DNA of 64,000 nt from an uncultured Gammaproteobacteria bacterium (GCA_937924335.1 CALDWW010000014.1:50734-114733), one strand, 5' to 3'; shown: positions 18,327 to 28,326, counted from the first letter of the stretch. The notes: generated by a model not told the origin, from the sequence alone. Numbers and translations are program-made.

Positions 18327-19949
18327 GTGGCCGAACAGATCGAGATCAGGGTTCCGGACATCGGCGACTTCGAGGGCGTCGAAGTCGTGGACGTCCTCGT
18401 CTCAGAGGGTGATCAGGTGGAGGTCGAAGCGCCCCTGCTCACTCTGGAGACGGACAAGGCGTCCATGGACATTCCCAGCACGGTCGCCGGCCGGCTCGTG
18501 CGTCTGGCGGTCTCAAACGGAGATCGCATATCACAGGGCGACCTTGTTGCGGTCGTCGAGGCGGAGGCCGACGCACAGAGTGCCAACCCGGGGGCCGCCC
18601 CCATCGAACAAGCTGTGGAGACTCCGGGCGGAGTTGCAGGGGGGGGTGCAGACGGACAGCCGGCCGAAGTGCGGGTGCCGGACATCGGCGATTTCTCCGA
18701 CGTCGATGTGATCGACGTGCATGTGGCCGCAGGCGACACAGTCAAATTCGACGACCCGCTCATCACGCTGGAAACAGACAAGGCATCGATGGACGTTCCA
18801 TCGACGATCGAAGGCGTCATCCGCGAGATCGTGGTCAGCAGTGGCGACAAGGTATCCGAGGGGGATCTTATCGCGCGACTCGATCCGACAGTGCCGCTAT
18901 CGTCAGTTGCGCCCGAGGCGCGGCCAGCCCCGGGCGAGGGCGACACGCCCGCGCCGCCCGATTCCGTGACTGCGAGCCCGGCAGCCTCGAAGGAGCCCTC
19001 GCCGCAGCAGCGACCAGCTATCGACGAGAAGACGTTCGCCCAGGCGCATGCCGGTCCATCCGTACGCAGATTTGCCCGGGAACTCGGCGTGGATCTCGGC
19101 CTTGTCAACGGGTCTGGTCGCAAAGGGCGGATAACCGGGGACGATGTAAAAGAGTTCGTAAAATCAGTGATGGCGAGCCACGGTGATGGGCAGGTCGCAC
19201 CGGTTGTCTCCGCTCTCCCCGAGGTTCCGGAAGTCGATTTCTCACGATTCGGGGATATCGACGTCCAGCCTCTGTCGAGAATACAGAAGATATCCGGGCC
19301 GCGATTGCACGCCAGTTGGGTCAACCTGCCGCATGTGACCCAGTTTGACGAAGCGGACACCACCGCACTGGAGGCCAGGCGGCAGAAGCTCAAGGAGAAG
19401 GCTGCCAAGCAGGGGGCGCGGCTTACGCCGCTCGCTTTCCTTGTCGTCGCCTGCGTACATGCATTGCAGGAATTCCCCAGATTCAATAGTTCGCTCGACC
19501 CGGCTGGCGAGAACCTGGTGTTCAAGAAGTACTTCCACATCGGTTTCGCCGCGGACACTCCCAATGGTCTGGTGGTCCCGGTTATCAGGGATGCTGACAA
19601 GAAGACACTGCTGGAGATCGCCAGAGACCTCGCGACCCTGTCCGGGAAAGCCAGAGACGGAAAACTGGGGCCCACCGACATGCAGGGTGGGTGCTTCACG
19701 ATCTCCAGTCTGGGCAGCCTCGGCGGGACCGCATTTACTCCGATAATCAATGCCCCTGAAGTCGCGATTCTCGGTGTCTCTCGCTCGATCATGAAACCGG
19801 TCTGGCAGGGGGAGTCATTCGAGCCGCGGCTGATGCTGCCGGTCTCGTTGTCCTACGACCACCGGGTCATCGATGGTGCTGAGGCGGTCCGGTTCACGCG
19901 ATTCCTCGCCGAGCAGCTCGAGGATCCGGACGGATTAATGCTGGCATGA
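18327..19949 (+). CDS. aceF: Pyruvate dehydrogenase E2 (dihydrolipoamide acetyltransferase)
   Basis: A 540-residue core enzyme that transfers acetyl from lipoyl groups to CoA. It has two N-terminal lipoyl domains with lipoylated Lys44 and Lys152 in ETDKASMD contexts. Each is followed by an Ala/Pro-rich linker. A peripheral-subunit-binding domain spans about residues 235-275 ([15 protein letters not shown]...GRITGDDV). The catalytic acetyltransferase domain (about 310-540) has [16 protein letters not shown], with the HxxxDG His512 and Asp516. The start is GTG at 18327 after a G-rich site. E. coli AceF has three lipoyl domains; here the third is on E3. Confidence 0.97.
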   Translation: MAEQIEIRVPDIGDFEGVEVVDVLVSEGDQVEVEAPLLTLETDKASMDIPSTVAGRLVRLAVSNGDRISQGDLVAVVEAEADAQSANPGAAPIEQAVETPGGVAGGGADGQPAEVRVPDIGDFSDVDVIDVHVAAGDTVKFDDPLITLETDKASMDVPSTIEGVIREIVVSSGDKVSEGDLIARLDPTVPLSSVAPEARPAPGEGDTPAPPDSVTASPAASKEPSPQQRPAIDEKTFAQAHAGPSVRRFARELGVDLGLVNGSGRKGRITGDDVKEFVKSVMASHGDGQVAPVVSALPEVPEVDFSRFGDIDVQPLSRIQKISGPRLHASWVNLPHVTQFDEADTTALEARRQKLKEKAAKQGARLTPLAFLVVACVHALQEFPRFNSSLDPAGENLVFKKYFHIGFAADTPNGLVVPVIRDADKKTLLEIARDLATLSGKARDGKLGPTDMQGGCFTISSLGSLGGTAFTPIINAPEVAILGVSRSIMKPVWQGESFEPRLMLPVSLSYDHRVIDGAEAVRFTRFLAEQLEDPDGLMLA

Positions 19950-19965
19950 TGAGCGTGACCGGGTC

Positions 19966-21720
19966 ATGAGCCAGACCATAGAAATCCGGGTCCCCGACAT
20001 TGGCGACTTTGAGGACGTAGAGATCATCGAGATCCACGCGGCCGCGGGCGACCGCGTAGAGGCGGAGGACTCGTTGATTACGCTTGAGAGCGACAAGGCG
20101 TCCATGGACGTGCCCTCGCCCGAAAGCGGAGTCGTGGCAGAGATTTCCGTCTCCGTGGGAGACAAGGTCTCGCAAGGCTCGCTGATCGCGAGGCTGACCG
20201 GGGATGTGGCTGAAGCGCCGGCGCCGATGTCGGCCGGCGATGCGGCGTCAGCAGACAAGCCGGCGGCCGCTCCTGCGCGGGCGGACGGACGACCAGGGGA
20301 CGCGGACATCACGACTGCGCTCGTCGTTCTGGGTGCGGGCCCGGGGGGATATACCGCCGCGTTTCGGGCGGCCGATCTTGGTATGGATGTCGTTCTTGTC
20401 GAGCGCTATCCGACCCTCGGCGGCGTATGCCTGAACGTAGGCTGTATCCCGTCAAAGGCGCTGTTGCATGCAGCCAAGGTTATCGAAGACGCTGACAGCA
20501 TGGCGGATCACGGCATCGTATTCGGTTCACCGGACATCGATATCGACAAGCTCCGGGGATGGAAGGAGAGCGTCGTCGGGCGACTGACAAAGGGTCTCGC
20601 GGGTTTAGCGACGGGCCGAAAAGTTCGGGTCCTTCACGGGGCCGCCCAGTTCGTTTCCCCGAAGGTTCTCGAGGTGACCGGAGAGGACGGACGGAAGGTG
20701 ATCGCGTTCGAGCAATGCATTGTGGCTGCCGGGTCCCGGCCGTTCATGCTGCCGGACCTGCCGGATGACCCTCGTATAATCGACTCCACCGGCGCGTTGG
20801 AGCTGGATGCGCTGCCTTACCGCATGCTGGTTATTGGTGGCGGCATCATCGGGCTCGAGATGGCATGCGTCTACGACGCGCTGGGCGTAAAAGTCTCGGT
20901 TGTCGAGCTGACGCCGGAGCTGATGCCCGGATGTGACCGGGATCTGGTGCGTCCTTTGCAGAAGCGCATCGGTAAGCGCTACGAGAACATCTGGCTGGGG
21001 ACCCGGGTATCCGGCATGGAGGCCAGTGAGGAGGGCATTCGGGTCTCGTTCGAGGGCGACAAGGCGCCCGAGCCGCAGGTCTTCGGCAAGGTATTGGTCG
21101 CAGTGGGCAGGGTGCCGAATGGTGGCAGGATCGGTGCTGAGAACGCCGGCATTGAGGTGGACGACCGTGGCTTCATCCCGGTCGACAGACAGATGCGGAC
21201 AAATGTCACTCACATCTTCGCTATCGGCGACATCGTCGGTCAGCCGATGCTGGCCCACAAGGCCAGCAACGAGGGCAAGGTCGCGGCAGAGGTTGCGGCG
21301 GGCAAGAAGAGTGCGTTCGACGCCAGAGTCATACCGTCTGTCGCGTACACGGACCCCGAGGTCGCCTGGGTTGGGCTGACCGAATTGGAAGCAAAGTCGC
21401 AGGGTATAGATTACGAAGTCGGCAAGTTCCCCTGGGCTGCCAGCGGACGTGCACTTGCCCTCGGCCGGGACGAGGGTGTCACCAAGCTTCTGTTCGACCC
21501 TCAGAGTCGCCGCCTGCTGGGGGCCGGGATCGTCGGCACCAGCGCCGGTGACCTGATCGGCGAGGCGGCCCTTGCTATCGAGATGGATGCGGATGCCGGT
21601 GATATCGGTTTGACCATCCATCCGCATCCGACGCTGACCGAGACAGTGGCGATGGCGGCGGAAGCCTTCGAGGGAACGCTGACCGAACTGTACTTGCCGA
21701 GATCAAAGAAGAAACGTTAA
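19966..21720 (+). CDS. lpd: Dihydrolipoamide dehydrogenase with N-terminal lipoyl domain
   Basis: A 584-residue flavoprotein E3 that reoxidises dihydrolipoyl groups with NAD+. Residues 1-80 form a lipoyl domain (Lys44 in ESDKASMD), joined by an Ala/Pro linker to a standard E3. The FAD motif is [14 protein letters not shown], and the redox disulfide is Cys155/Cys160 in [10 protein letters not shown]. The NAD motif is [12 protein letters not shown], a further FAD motif is [16 protein letters not shown], and the catalytic His lies in HPHPTLTE. Lipoyl-E3 fusions are known from Neisseria-type and related complexes. The gene follows aceF by 16 bases. Its stop overlaps the convergent glycosyltransferase stop by four bases, and no terminator is visible. 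Confidence 0.97.
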   Translation: MSQTIEIRVPDIGDFEDVEIIEIHAAAGDRVEAEDSLITLESDKASMDVPSPESGVVAEISVSVGDKVSQGSLIARLTGDVAEAPAPMSAGDAASADKPAAAPARADGRPGDADITTALVVLGAGPGGYTAAFRAADLGMDVVLVERYPTLGGVCLNVGCIPSKALLHAAKVIEDADSMADHGIVFGSPDIDIDKLRGWKESVVGRLTKGLAGLATGRKVRVLHGAAQFVSPKVLEVTGEDGRKVIAFEQCIVAAGSRPFMLPDLPDDPRIIDSTGALELDALPYRMLVIGGGIIGLEMACVYDALGVKVSVVELTPELMPGCDRDLVRPLQKRIGKRYENIWLGTRVSGMEASEEGIRVSFEGDKAPEPQVFGKVLVAVGRVPNGGRIGAENAGIEVDDRGFIPVDRQMRTNVTHIFAIGDIVGQPMLAHKASNEGKVAAEVAAGKKSAFDARVIPSVAYTDPEVAWVGLTELEAKSQGIDYEVGKFPWAASGRALALGRDEGVTKLLFDPQSRRLLGAGIVGTSAGDLIGEAALAIEMDADAGDIGLTIHPHPTLTETVAMAAEAFEGTLTELYLPRSKKKR

Positions 21721-22805
21721 TTAATTATAAGGTTACGATACATTTCTAATGTTTTATCTATAGTCTGGCGGATATTGAAACAGGCATCGATCCGCTGACG
21801 TGCCCTGTCACCCATCCTCCTCGTATCTCCGCGATTCTCTATCATCTGCCCAATCGCGCGCGCCAGCGCCTGCGGATCTCCCGGTGGCACGACCCGTCCG
21901 CAGTCTCCATCGACGACAAGTTCCGGGGAGCCGCCGGTGTCCGTCACTACCGGCGGCACGCCGTAGGCCATCGCCTCGATAACAGCCTTGGGCAGGCCTT
22001 CTCGTCTCAGCGAGGGAAGGACAGAGCAGTCACTCGCTGCGATCAGCCGGCAGGCATCCTGTCGAAAGCCGACGACATGTATCCGGTCGCGGCAAGGACT
22101 TGCCAGGATAGCTCTTGTCAGTCTCGGAGCCGCTAGGCCTGAACCCACCAGTAACAACCGTACCGACGCACCTTCCGGTAGATGCTTCATGGCGGCGACC
22201 AGCACTTCAAGACCCTTGCGAGGGCGGTAGTTGGCCACCGCGCAGATGACGAAGTCCTGTTCCGGTATGGCGAATTCCGTTTGCAGGTCAGCCGGCTGTT
22301 CCGTGTACCAACCGAGGTCGTGACCTTTGTGGATCGTTATACAGCTGTCCGGATCAAGCCGCCGCTTTGCCAGGTCGCGACGCACCGATTCGGACACGCA
22401 GACAACACGATCGATACGGGGACTCAGGTGGGTTAGCCAACAGATCGGGTCATAGCGGTGTACGTTACCCGTCTGTCCCCGATAAGAAACGACCTTGACG
22501 GGCAGGCCGCGAGCCGCCCGTACACCGTTTGCTATCGCCTTGTTATTGAACAGGTGAAGTACGTCGTGACGCCCCTCTGTCAATGCGCGACGAATCGTCG
22601 TGGCCGCGGCCGAGCTGAATTTGTGGCGTGGCACGAAATCAATGACGCGTATGCCGACCGCTTCCATGGTCTGCCGGTATACCGAGTCACCCTGGGTCAT
22701 GATTTCGCAGGTGACACCGGCATTCGCGAGGCCGATCAGGGTCTCGGCCTCCGGGCGGATGCTGTTCAGCGTGTCACTTTGAGACGTGATCCAGAGGACT
22801 TTCAT
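21717..22805 (-). CDS. Glycosyltransferase family 4 protein
   Basis: A 362-residue GT-B fold glycosyltransferase that should use a nucleotide sugar to build an envelope or secreted glycan. The N-terminal acceptor domain is followed by the donor domain: [26 protein letters not shown], then the EX7E region [20 protein letters not shown] and [12 protein letters not shown]. Donor and acceptor cannot be inferred. No other glycan genes are nearby, so it is an isolated transferase at the distal end of the accessory minus-strand stretch. The final codons are AT-rich compared with the rest. A 102-base gap separates it from the upstream FMN protein gene. Confidence 0.88.
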   Translation of the reverse strand: MKVLWITSQSDTLNSIRPEAETLIGLANAGVTCEIMTQGDSVYRQTMEAVGIRVIDFVPRHKFSSAAATTIRRALTEGRHDVLHLFNNKAIANGVRAARGLPVKVVSYRGQTGNVHRYDPICWLTHLSPRIDRVVCVSESVRRDLAKRRLDPDSCITIHKGHDLGWYTEQPADLQTEFAIPEQDFVICAVANYRPRKGLEVLVAAMKHLPEGASVRLLLVGSGLAAPRLTRAILASPCRDRIHVVGFRQDACRLIAASDCSVLPSLRREGLPKAVIEAMAYGVPPVVTDTGGSPELVVDGDCGRVVPPGDPQALARAIGQMIENRGDTRRMGDRARQRIDACFNIRQTIDKTLEMYRNLIIN

Positions 22806-22907
22806 GATGTTGATGGCTGCAGCCGCCGGCGCTTATGACGCCATCATAGCGGCAGACGCGCATTTCTGATCAGCCGGGTACCCGTCAAGCCTCCCGTCGA
22901 AAGGCCG

Positions 22908-24404
22908 TTACGCTACTTCTGTAGCGGCTTCCCGTGGCGGATAGAGTTCGTCCAGGGGCACTGATCTGCCGTTGTTGGCGACGACCCTGCAGTGGAAACG
23001 CCTCAGGCCGCGAGGTTCCCTGACACCGCAGGAATGCGCGATGATGCCGATCTCCTTGTGCATCGCCTTGGCGTACTTATAGACACGTTCGGCCTTGTCT
23101 TTGGGGTCGAGACCTCTCTGCAGTTTCTTGTCGTGAGTCGTGATACCGGTTGGACACGTATTCTTGTTGCACTGCAGTGCCTGGATACAACCGAGAGCGA
23201 ACATAAATCCGCGCGCAGACGTGACGAAGTCAGCGCCGGCGCAGAGTGCCAGAGCGACTTCAGACGGATTGATCAGCTTTCCGCTGGCGATGACCCGCAC
23301 TCGCGGCCTGAGCCCTGCCTCGTCGAGCAGGTCGACGACCATTGGCAGACTCTCCCGCACCGGCAGTCCCACGAAGTCGATCAGACTTTGCGGAGCGGCT
23401 CCCGTGCCGCCGTCCGCGCTGTCGATGGTGATGAAGTCCGGCGCGCTCTCTGCGCCTCTTTGCTGGATTTCCGCAAACATCTGCTGCAGCCATCCATAGG
23501 CCCCCACGACCGTCTTGAATCCTGTTGGCTTGCCGGTGACCTGACGGATGTGCTCGATCATGTCGAGCAGTTCGCCGATGCCGGAGACATCCGGATGCCG
23601 GTTCGGGCTGATCGAATCGTGTCCTGCCTCGATGCCGCGGATTGCCGCTATCTCTTCAGTGACCTTGCCGCCCGGGAGTATGCCGCCCTTGCCCGGCTTT
23701 GCGCCCTGACTCAGCTTGATCTCGAACATGCGCACCTGCTCATGGGAAGCGACCTCGCGGAGTTTCTCATCGCTCAGAGTTCCATCCTTGTCCCGGACGC
23801 CGTATTTGGCCGTGCCGATCTGGAACACGATGTCGCAGCCGCCTTCCAGATGGTAAGGGGACAGCCCTCCCTCGCCGGTATTCATCCAGATGCCCGCCTT
23901 GGCCGCCCCGTTCGAGAGGGCCCGCACCGCCGGACGCGAGATCGCGCCATAGCTCATTCCGGAGATGTTGAATAGACTCGAAGTCTGGTAGGGGCGTTGG
24001 CAGTAGGGGCCGATAAGACGCGACTCGGTCTCGATCGCGTCACTCTCCAGCGTGGGCCAGGGGCAATTGACGAAGATGGGGGTGCCTGTCGGTCTGAGAT
24101 CCCGCGTGGAGCCAAAGGCCACGGTGGTGTCCACGCCTTTGGCGGCCCGGTACACCCAGGATCGCTGTGCCCTGTTGAACGGCATCTCCTCCCGATCCAT
24201 GGCGAAGAAGTACTGACGGAAGAATTCGCCCAGGTGTTCGAAAAAGTACCGGAAGCGCCCGACCACCGGGTAGTTCCGGCGGATGGCGTGCTGGGTCTGG
24301 GTCACGTCGGCGATATACATGCCGATGACGACGAGGATGCCTATCCCGATGGCCAGCAGAAAGAGATTGGCAAGAATCTCCTGCAGTCGAACAACAGCGT
24401 CCAT
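22908..24404 (-). CDS. Membrane-anchored FMN-binding glutamate synthase family protein
   Basis: A 498-residue protein matching only the FMN/synthase domain of glutamate synthase. An N-terminal transmembrane helix lies at about residues 10-30 (LFLLAIGIGILVVIGMY). The domain includes ISGMSYGAISRPAVRALS, NTGEGGLSPYH, KLSQGAKPGKGG, DSADGGTGAAPQ and SARGFMFALGC. A C-x5-C-x4-C set (Cys406, 412, 417) matches the 3Fe-4S cluster of GltB. No glutaminase domain and no small-subunit partner are present, so it is unlikely to make glutamate from glutamine alone; its substrate is unknown. The ATG at 24404 has GGGGGA 8 bases upstream, better placed than for a TTG two codons earlier. It follows DoxX by 101 bases. 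Confidence 0.88.
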   Translation of the reverse strand: MDAVVRLQEILANLFLLAIGIGILVVIGMYIADVTQTQHAIRRNYPVVGRFRYFFEHLGEFFRQYFFAMDREEMPFNRAQRSWVYRAAKGVDTTVAFGSTRDLRPTGTPIFVNCPWPTLESDAIETESRLIGPYCQRPYQTSSLFNISGMSYGAISRPAVRALSNGAAKAGIWMNTGEGGLSPYHLEGGCDIVFQIGTAKYGVRDKDGTLSDEKLREVASHEQVRMFEIKLSQGAKPGKGGILPGGKVTEEIAAIRGIEAGHDSISPNRHPDVSGIGELLDMIEHIRQVTGKPTGFKTVVGAYGWLQQMFAEIQQRGAESAPDFITIDSADGGTGAAPQSLIDFVGLPVRESLPMVVDLLDEAGLRPRVRVIASGKLINPSEVALALCAGADFVTSARGFMFALGCIQALQCNKNTCPTGITTHDKKLQRGLDPKDKAERVYKYAKAMHKEIGIIAHSCGVREPRGLRRFHCRVVANNGRSVPLDELYPPREAATEVA

Positions 24405-24505
24405 GGTCAATGTCCCCCAGTGGCGTCCTCCTGACGAGCGGGGTCACGAGGACGATTCTCAGATGATCTTCTGGCCGCAGCGGGGGTCGTATCCCGCTGC
24501 TATCC

Positions 24506-25036
24506 TCAGGCGCCGACGATTCGACGGCGGATGAAATGATCCAGGCTGGCTTTGCCCGGGCCGGTAAACAGGAGCGGCACAAGCATGATGAGCAGGATCA
24601 GCGGCAGCTTGAAATTGCCGAAGCCCTTGTTGGTGATGACATAGCCCTTCACGACTTCAGCGAGGCTCTCGTAACCGCGGATATCACCCGACCAGACATC
24701 GCCGACTCCCCAGTGCACTGCCAGCGTCGCCACGACCGTCAGTACGATGAGGCTTGCGGCCCAGAACCGGGTAAACAGTCCAAGGATAAGCAAGGCGCCC
24801 CCGGCGAGTTCGAACCAGGTGGCCATCCACCAACTCACATCGGGTGGCACCACGTTGAAGGGGAACGGGAAGTTGCTCTGGATGCTTCCGAACCAGTTCT
24901 CGCCGGAGTACTTCGTCAGGCCGGCTTCGAAGAATTCCCATCCCACCAGGACCCGCAGCACCAGCGGAGCGATCCAGTCCCCGATGGAATCGAGCACGTC
25001 CGTCACTCGTAACCACATTGAAGAAAGTGCATTCAT
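24506..25036 (-). CDS. DoxX family membrane protein
   Basis: A 176-residue inner-membrane protein with four hydrophobic helices at about residues 20-38, 68-88, 90-112 and 145-163. The DoxX pattern is present near the N-terminus (LRVLVGWEFFEAGLTKY) and in FELAGGALLILGLFTRFWA. DoxX proteins of this type accompany DUF692 and DUF2063 genes in MNIO clusters (HvfD in one nomenclature), where they may supply electrons or redox coupling; that role is inference here. The start has GAGG about 9 bases upstream. It lies 11 bases after the DUF2063 gene, in the same operon. Confidence 0.88.
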   Translation of the reverse strand: MNALSSMWLRVTDVLDSIGDWIAPLVLRVLVGWEFFEAGLTKYSGENWFGSIQSNFPFPFNVVPPDVSWWMATWFELAGGALLILGLFTRFWAASLIVLTVVATLAVHWGVGDVWSGDIRGYESLAEVVKGYVITNKGFGNFKLPLILLIMLVPLLFTGPGKASLDHFIRRRIVGA

Positions 25037-25047
25037 GAACTGATACC

Positions 25048-25818
25048 TCAGGAACTCTTGTCAGTGCCGAGAATGATCTGGCGATCACGCAGGTTTTTCA
25101 GGATCTCCAGGCCACCTTCTACGACGGTGTCGGGTCTTGGGTGGTCGATCTCTGCGGCGATCTTCTCCAGTGCAGCCTGGCCGGATGGGTTCTCATCGTC
25201 TACCAGGAGCTCGATCAGGCGCGCCGTGACCGCGTTGACCTCAAGGAATCCGATTTGATCCTCCCGATCCCTGTAGACGACCAGGAATGTCGGCGTCTCA
25301 GGAGCCTCGGCCGGCTGGTGATCCGGAGACAGCGTGTGCACCGGGAATCGATACTGCAGTGACCACACCAGTGGCGATACCTCCGGTTTCCCCTGCAACA
25401 GGTCTCCGTCCGGATCGACATCCTCCAATGGTGGCTCGCGTTCGTCGATGGATAGCACCAACTCGACCCACTCGTAATGAGCCAGCTCGTAGAGGAATGC
25501 CGGGTCTTCCTCGACGGCGCCTCTCTCGTTCTCGAGATACTTGAGCAACTCTCTTGGCATCTCGAGGAACAGCGGCGTATGGGATTGATGCGTGGAGAAG
25601 TAGTCACGGATCAGTCGTTGCCAACGTTCAGTGCCGAGGATCTTGAAAAGCACCGGGAACGTCCTCGACAACAGTTGCGAGACGTTGTTGAAGAACAGGC
25701 CGCGGTAGATCGCCATGCGACGATCTTCTATGCCTTCCGGGGCGGGGTTGTTCTCCGGATCCCGAATGTGAGCTGCGAACGCGTATTGCTCGGACTGGAA
25801 GCCTGGACGCTCATCCAT
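25048..25818 (-). CDS. DUF2063 protein, MNIO partner (HvfC/BufC-like)
   Basis: A 256-residue protein. The DUF2063 domain occupies about residues 10-105: [14 protein letters not shown], then [27 protein letters not shown] and [20 protein letters not shown] second alpha/beta domain follows. In characterised MNIO systems the DUF2063 partner binds the precursor peptide and presents it to the DUF692 oxidase. The start at 25818 was chosen because it puts the conserved FAAHIRDP at the usual distance from the N-terminus. It overlaps the oxidase stop by eight bases; an in-frame GTG at 25866 would overlap by 56. Coupled translation with the oxidase is likely. Confidence 0.88.
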   Translation of the reverse strand: MDERPGFQSEQYAFAAHIRDPENNPAPEGIEDRRMAIYRGLFFNNVSQLLSRTFPVLFKILGTERWQRLIRDYFSTHQSHTPLFLEMPRELLKYLENERGAVEEDPAFLYELAHYEWVELVLSIDEREPPLEDVDPDGDLLQGKPEVSPLVWSLQYRFPVHTLSPDHQPAEAPETPTFLVVYRDREDQIGFLEVNAVTARLIELLVDDENPSGQAALEKIAAEIDHPRPDTVVEGGLEILKNLRDRQIILGTDKSS

Positions 25819-26662
25819 GGGCAGATCTCGATTCGTCGCTGCCGCCATCTTGCGACTGAAGTTCACGGATCCTGGTAATTTCGCCCATCAAAGACTTCAG
25901 TGGCGGGATGTTGAAGTCGCGCTCTAGCAGGGTAGGCACGACCCCGAAGTGTGCGTAAGCAGTCTCCAGAAGTTGCCAGACGGGGTCGCAGATGTCTGCG
26001 CCGTGGGTATCGACGCGGAGATCCTCAGCCTCGACGTAATGACCGGCGACATGGAAATAGACCACTCTCTCGGCGGGCAGCGCTTTTAGAAATGTCTCGG
26101 CATCATAGCCGTGATTGATACTGTTGACGTAGATGTTATTGACGTCCAGCAACAGGTCGCAGTCGGCCTCGTCCAGAACCGAGCGGATGAACTCGATCTC
26201 CTCGATCTCCTGTCCGGGGGCCGCATAGTAAGAAACATTCTCTATCGCGATGCGGCGCTCCAGGATCTCCTGGGTCCTCCGGATCCGCGCCGCCGTGTAC
26301 TGTACCGCCTCAGTCGTAAAAGGAATCGGCATCAAGTCATAAAGGTGGCCGTCATCACTGCAGTAACTCAGATGCTCCGAGTAGAAGCGGACATCGTGCG
26401 TATCCAGGAAACGCTTGAGCCTGTGCAGGAAGTGTTCGTCGAGCGGGGACGGTGAACCCAGAGACAGCGAAAGCCCGTGGCACACGAATGGATAACGTTC
26501 CGTGAACCAGCGGAACTTCCGGCCCAGCGGCCCGCCGACGCCCATCCAGTTCTCCGGCGCGACTTCCATGAAGTCGACCTCAGGCGGCGACTGCATGCAC
26601 TCTTTGAGCATGCTTCTGCGCAGCCCAAGGCCTGCGCCGGTCACGGGAAATTCTTTTTCCAT
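25811..26662 (-). CDS. MNIO (DUF692) multinuclear non-heme iron oxidase
   Basis: A 283-residue TIM-barrel enzyme of the family that includes MbnB, TglH and the HvfB/BufB group, which modify cysteines of small peptides. The iron-ligand set looks complete: His62 (CHGLS), Glu96-His97 (YSEHLSY), Glu141-Asn142 (IENVSYY), Asp173 to His184 ([12 protein letters not shown]), His204 and His208 (YFHVAGHY), Asp218 and His220 (DTHG), and Glu247 (ERDFN). The enzyme is therefore predicted to be active. The start at 26662 gives the family N-terminus (VTGAGLGLR) and has GGGA 11 bases upstream; an ATG at 26743 adds unconserved residues. The usual DUF2282-type precursor gene is not next to it. Confidence 0.92.
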   Translation of the reverse strand: MEKEFPVTGAGLGLRRSMLKECMQSPPEVDFMEVAPENWMGVGGPLGRKFRWFTERYPFVCHGLSLSLGSPSPLDEHFLHRLKRFLDTHDVRFYSEHLSYCSDDGHLYDLMPIPFTTEAVQYTAARIRRTQEILERRIAIENVSYYAAPGQEIEEIEFIRSVLDEADCDLLLDVNNIYVNSINHGYDAETFLKALPAERVVYFHVAGHYVEAEDLRVDTHGADICDPVWQLLETAYAHFGVVPTLLERDFNIPPLKSLMGEITRIRELQSQDGGSDESRSAHG

Positions 26663-26810
26663 CGAAGGATCCCAACAGCTCCAGTCGTCACTTCCAGCAT
26701 ACGCAATCAAAGCCCGAATCGGTACCGGCTGCTGTGTCGCCATCGGCAGCCGTCTGGGATACAGACCGGCCGTCGTGGCGTTTTATTTCAACGACGGAAG
26801 GATGTCCGGC
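26663..26810. repeat. Gap with inverted repeat between DUF4397 and MNIO genes
   Basis: A 7-bp inverted repeat (CCGTCGT at 26770-26776, ACGACGG at 26791-26797) has a 14-base AT-rich centre and no T-tract. It could be a weak terminator after the DUF4397 gene or part of the MNIO promoter. No open frame here looks like a cysteine-bearing precursor peptide. Confidence 0.4.
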
Positions 26811-28226
26811 CTAGAGATCGTCTATCAGGACCGGATCGATGACTTCGCTGCTGCCGGCCTCCGGGGGCAGCAGCAAAAGAGTTTTGACATCGGCCCCCAT
26901 GAGCTCGACCGGGAGCGGCCCAAAGACCAGCTCTTCCATGTCATTGTCCGGGTCATCATCGTCGAGATTTGACCATACCGTCACGGAGACCAAGCTGGTG
27001 CCGGGGAGTAGCGATCTCCTGCCGAGCACGTTTGGAGGCGATGCTTTGCGGATGACTGTCGATCCGTACCGTTCCTCGGCCGGGTCCACGTTGTCCTCAT
27101 TACCCACGTACAGGGAGACGATCTCACCAAGCGGGGCGCCGAGCACAAAACCCAGACGCCCCGCAGTCGCGACCGGTCTGCGATCGTCGATACCGAGTTG
27201 CATGACGGTGGTCTCGCCATCGTCGAGGACGTAGAGAGTTTCTTCGAGTCCGGGACTGGCGATGACCAGCTGCTCGAGGATGACATCATCTGGCTGACCG
27301 GCAGCCGTCAACGTGACTGTATAGTCTGCAGGCGGGACGGCAAGCCGGTCCGAGTCCTCCAGGTAGGCAAGGTCGGAGGCCAGCGGATCCGTAACGTCCC
27401 CGTCGAGAAGAGCGTCGATATTGCCGAGCGTCCGGTCGGCATGCAGGACGCGGAACGCTGAGGTCGGACCGGTACCGGTCACCTCGAATGCTGAATTCCC
27501 GTCCGTCAATACAAGCTGGATAGGCCAGACCGTAGCGCCACCTTTTTCGGTGAATGCGAAGAACCACTCATGACCTCCGCGTTCGGCGGGGGCTCCCTCG
27601 TCGCGGAATAGCTGCAAAGGCCCGGAGTCGAAGATCAGCTCATCGTCGCTGGACCTGAGTACCCGGACCTGATATTCACCGGGAACGATGTCTTCCGAGG
27701 CCGTATAGCCCATGTAAGGCAGGCTCGCGACCGGGGCGGATGCGGACAGATCCGCATCGGGCGCGGTCAGGTAGATCCTGAACTTTCCGATCGTGGGGGC
27801 GACATGGGCGAACTGAGTGAATATCTGGTTGATCGGTCTCTTGCGTCTGGGCCTCTCGATCACGTAGGAGTCAGGTGCATCAATAAAGCCGGTGTTTATG
27901 ATCGTGTATTCGAAGTTGGTTCGGAAGGAGAATGGCTCGATGACGTCGATCTCGAACGTGCTGCCATCGGGAAGGAAACCGCCGATGTCGATCCTTTCGT
28001 TGAACGTGGCGAAGGCTGACATCAGTGTGATGCTGTTGTACGGCAGGCCCCTGGCCAGGAAGGTCGGACCGATTCTGAAGATCTCCTCGGGAGAGTCCAC
28101 ACTGGCGTTGAACGCGCGGGCGTAGACGAAGGACGTGTCGACGATGGCGTCATTGTCGTCTCCACCGCATGCGCCAAGGCCAAATGCCACGACAAGAGTG
28201 GCCGACAGGATAGAAATCAACCTCAT
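26811..28226 (-). CDS. DUF4397 domain lipoprotein
   Basis: A 471-residue envelope lipoprotein. The signal peptide (MRLISILSATLVVAFGLGAC) ends in a lipobox, and the mature protein starts CGGDDND, a Gly/Asp linker typical of outer-membrane lipoproteins. Repeated beta-rich units follow, for example about residues 30-120 (ARAFNASVDSPEE) and 215-330 (FRVLHADRTLGNID), in the style of DUF4397. No cysteine occurs after the lipidated one. The start at 28226 begins exactly at the signal peptide, with GAG 8 bases upstream; longer frames upstream lack a signal sequence. Role unknown; it may be a surface or adhesion protein. Confidence 0.8.
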   Translation of the reverse strand: MRLISILSATLVVAFGLGACGGDDNDAIVDTSFVYARAFNASVDSPEEIFRIGPTFLARGLPYNSITLMSAFATFNERIDIGGFLPDGSTFEIDVIEPFSFRTNFEYTIINTGFIDAPDSYVIERPRRKRPINQIFTQFAHVAPTIGKFRIYLTAPDADLSASAPVASLPYMGYTASEDIVPGEYQVRVLRSSDDELIFDSGPLQLFRDEGAPAERGGHEWFFAFTEKGGATVWPIQLVLTDGNSAFEVTGTGPTSAFRVLHADRTLGNIDALLDGDVTDPLASDLAYLEDSDRLAVPPADYTVTLTAAGQPDDVILEQLVIASPGLEETLYVLDDGETTVMQLGIDDRRPVATAGRLGFVLGAPLGEIVSLYVGNEDNVDPAEERYGSTVIRKASPPNVLGRRSLLPGTSLVSVTVWSNLDDDDPDNDMEELVFGPLPVELMGADVKTLLLLPPEAGSSEVIDPVLIDDL

Positions 28227-28255
28227 GAGATCACTCGCCACCGGGGAAAACGGGA

Positions 28256-28279
28256 ATTCTAACCGTTTAGACCGGTCTA
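28256..28279 (-). promoter_or_regulatory. Putative promoter and operator of the DUF4397 gene
   Basis: On the minus strand a TAGAAT -10-like box lies at 28261-28256. Upstream, in the -35/-10 spacer, is the perfect 12-bp palindrome TAGACCGGTCTA (28268-28279). That position fits a repressor site. The regulator is unknown and no regulator gene is adjacent. Confidence 0.4.
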
Positions 28280-28326
28280 GTCTTGATCGGTGCCACCGGC
28301 GAATCATGACCCGCTCGCCTGACGAT

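Noticed and set aside
18413..19792. A 459-codon minus-strand frame opposite aceF
   Set aside because: It mirrors the lipoyl and linker repeats of aceF and is Ser/Thr/Pro-rich low-complexity sequence with no domain.
26663..26743. N-terminal extension of the MNIO protein to an ATG at 26743, or a separate precursor peptide
   Set aside because: The 27 added residues have one Cys, no signal peptide and no ribosome-binding site, and they do not match the conserved start of the family.
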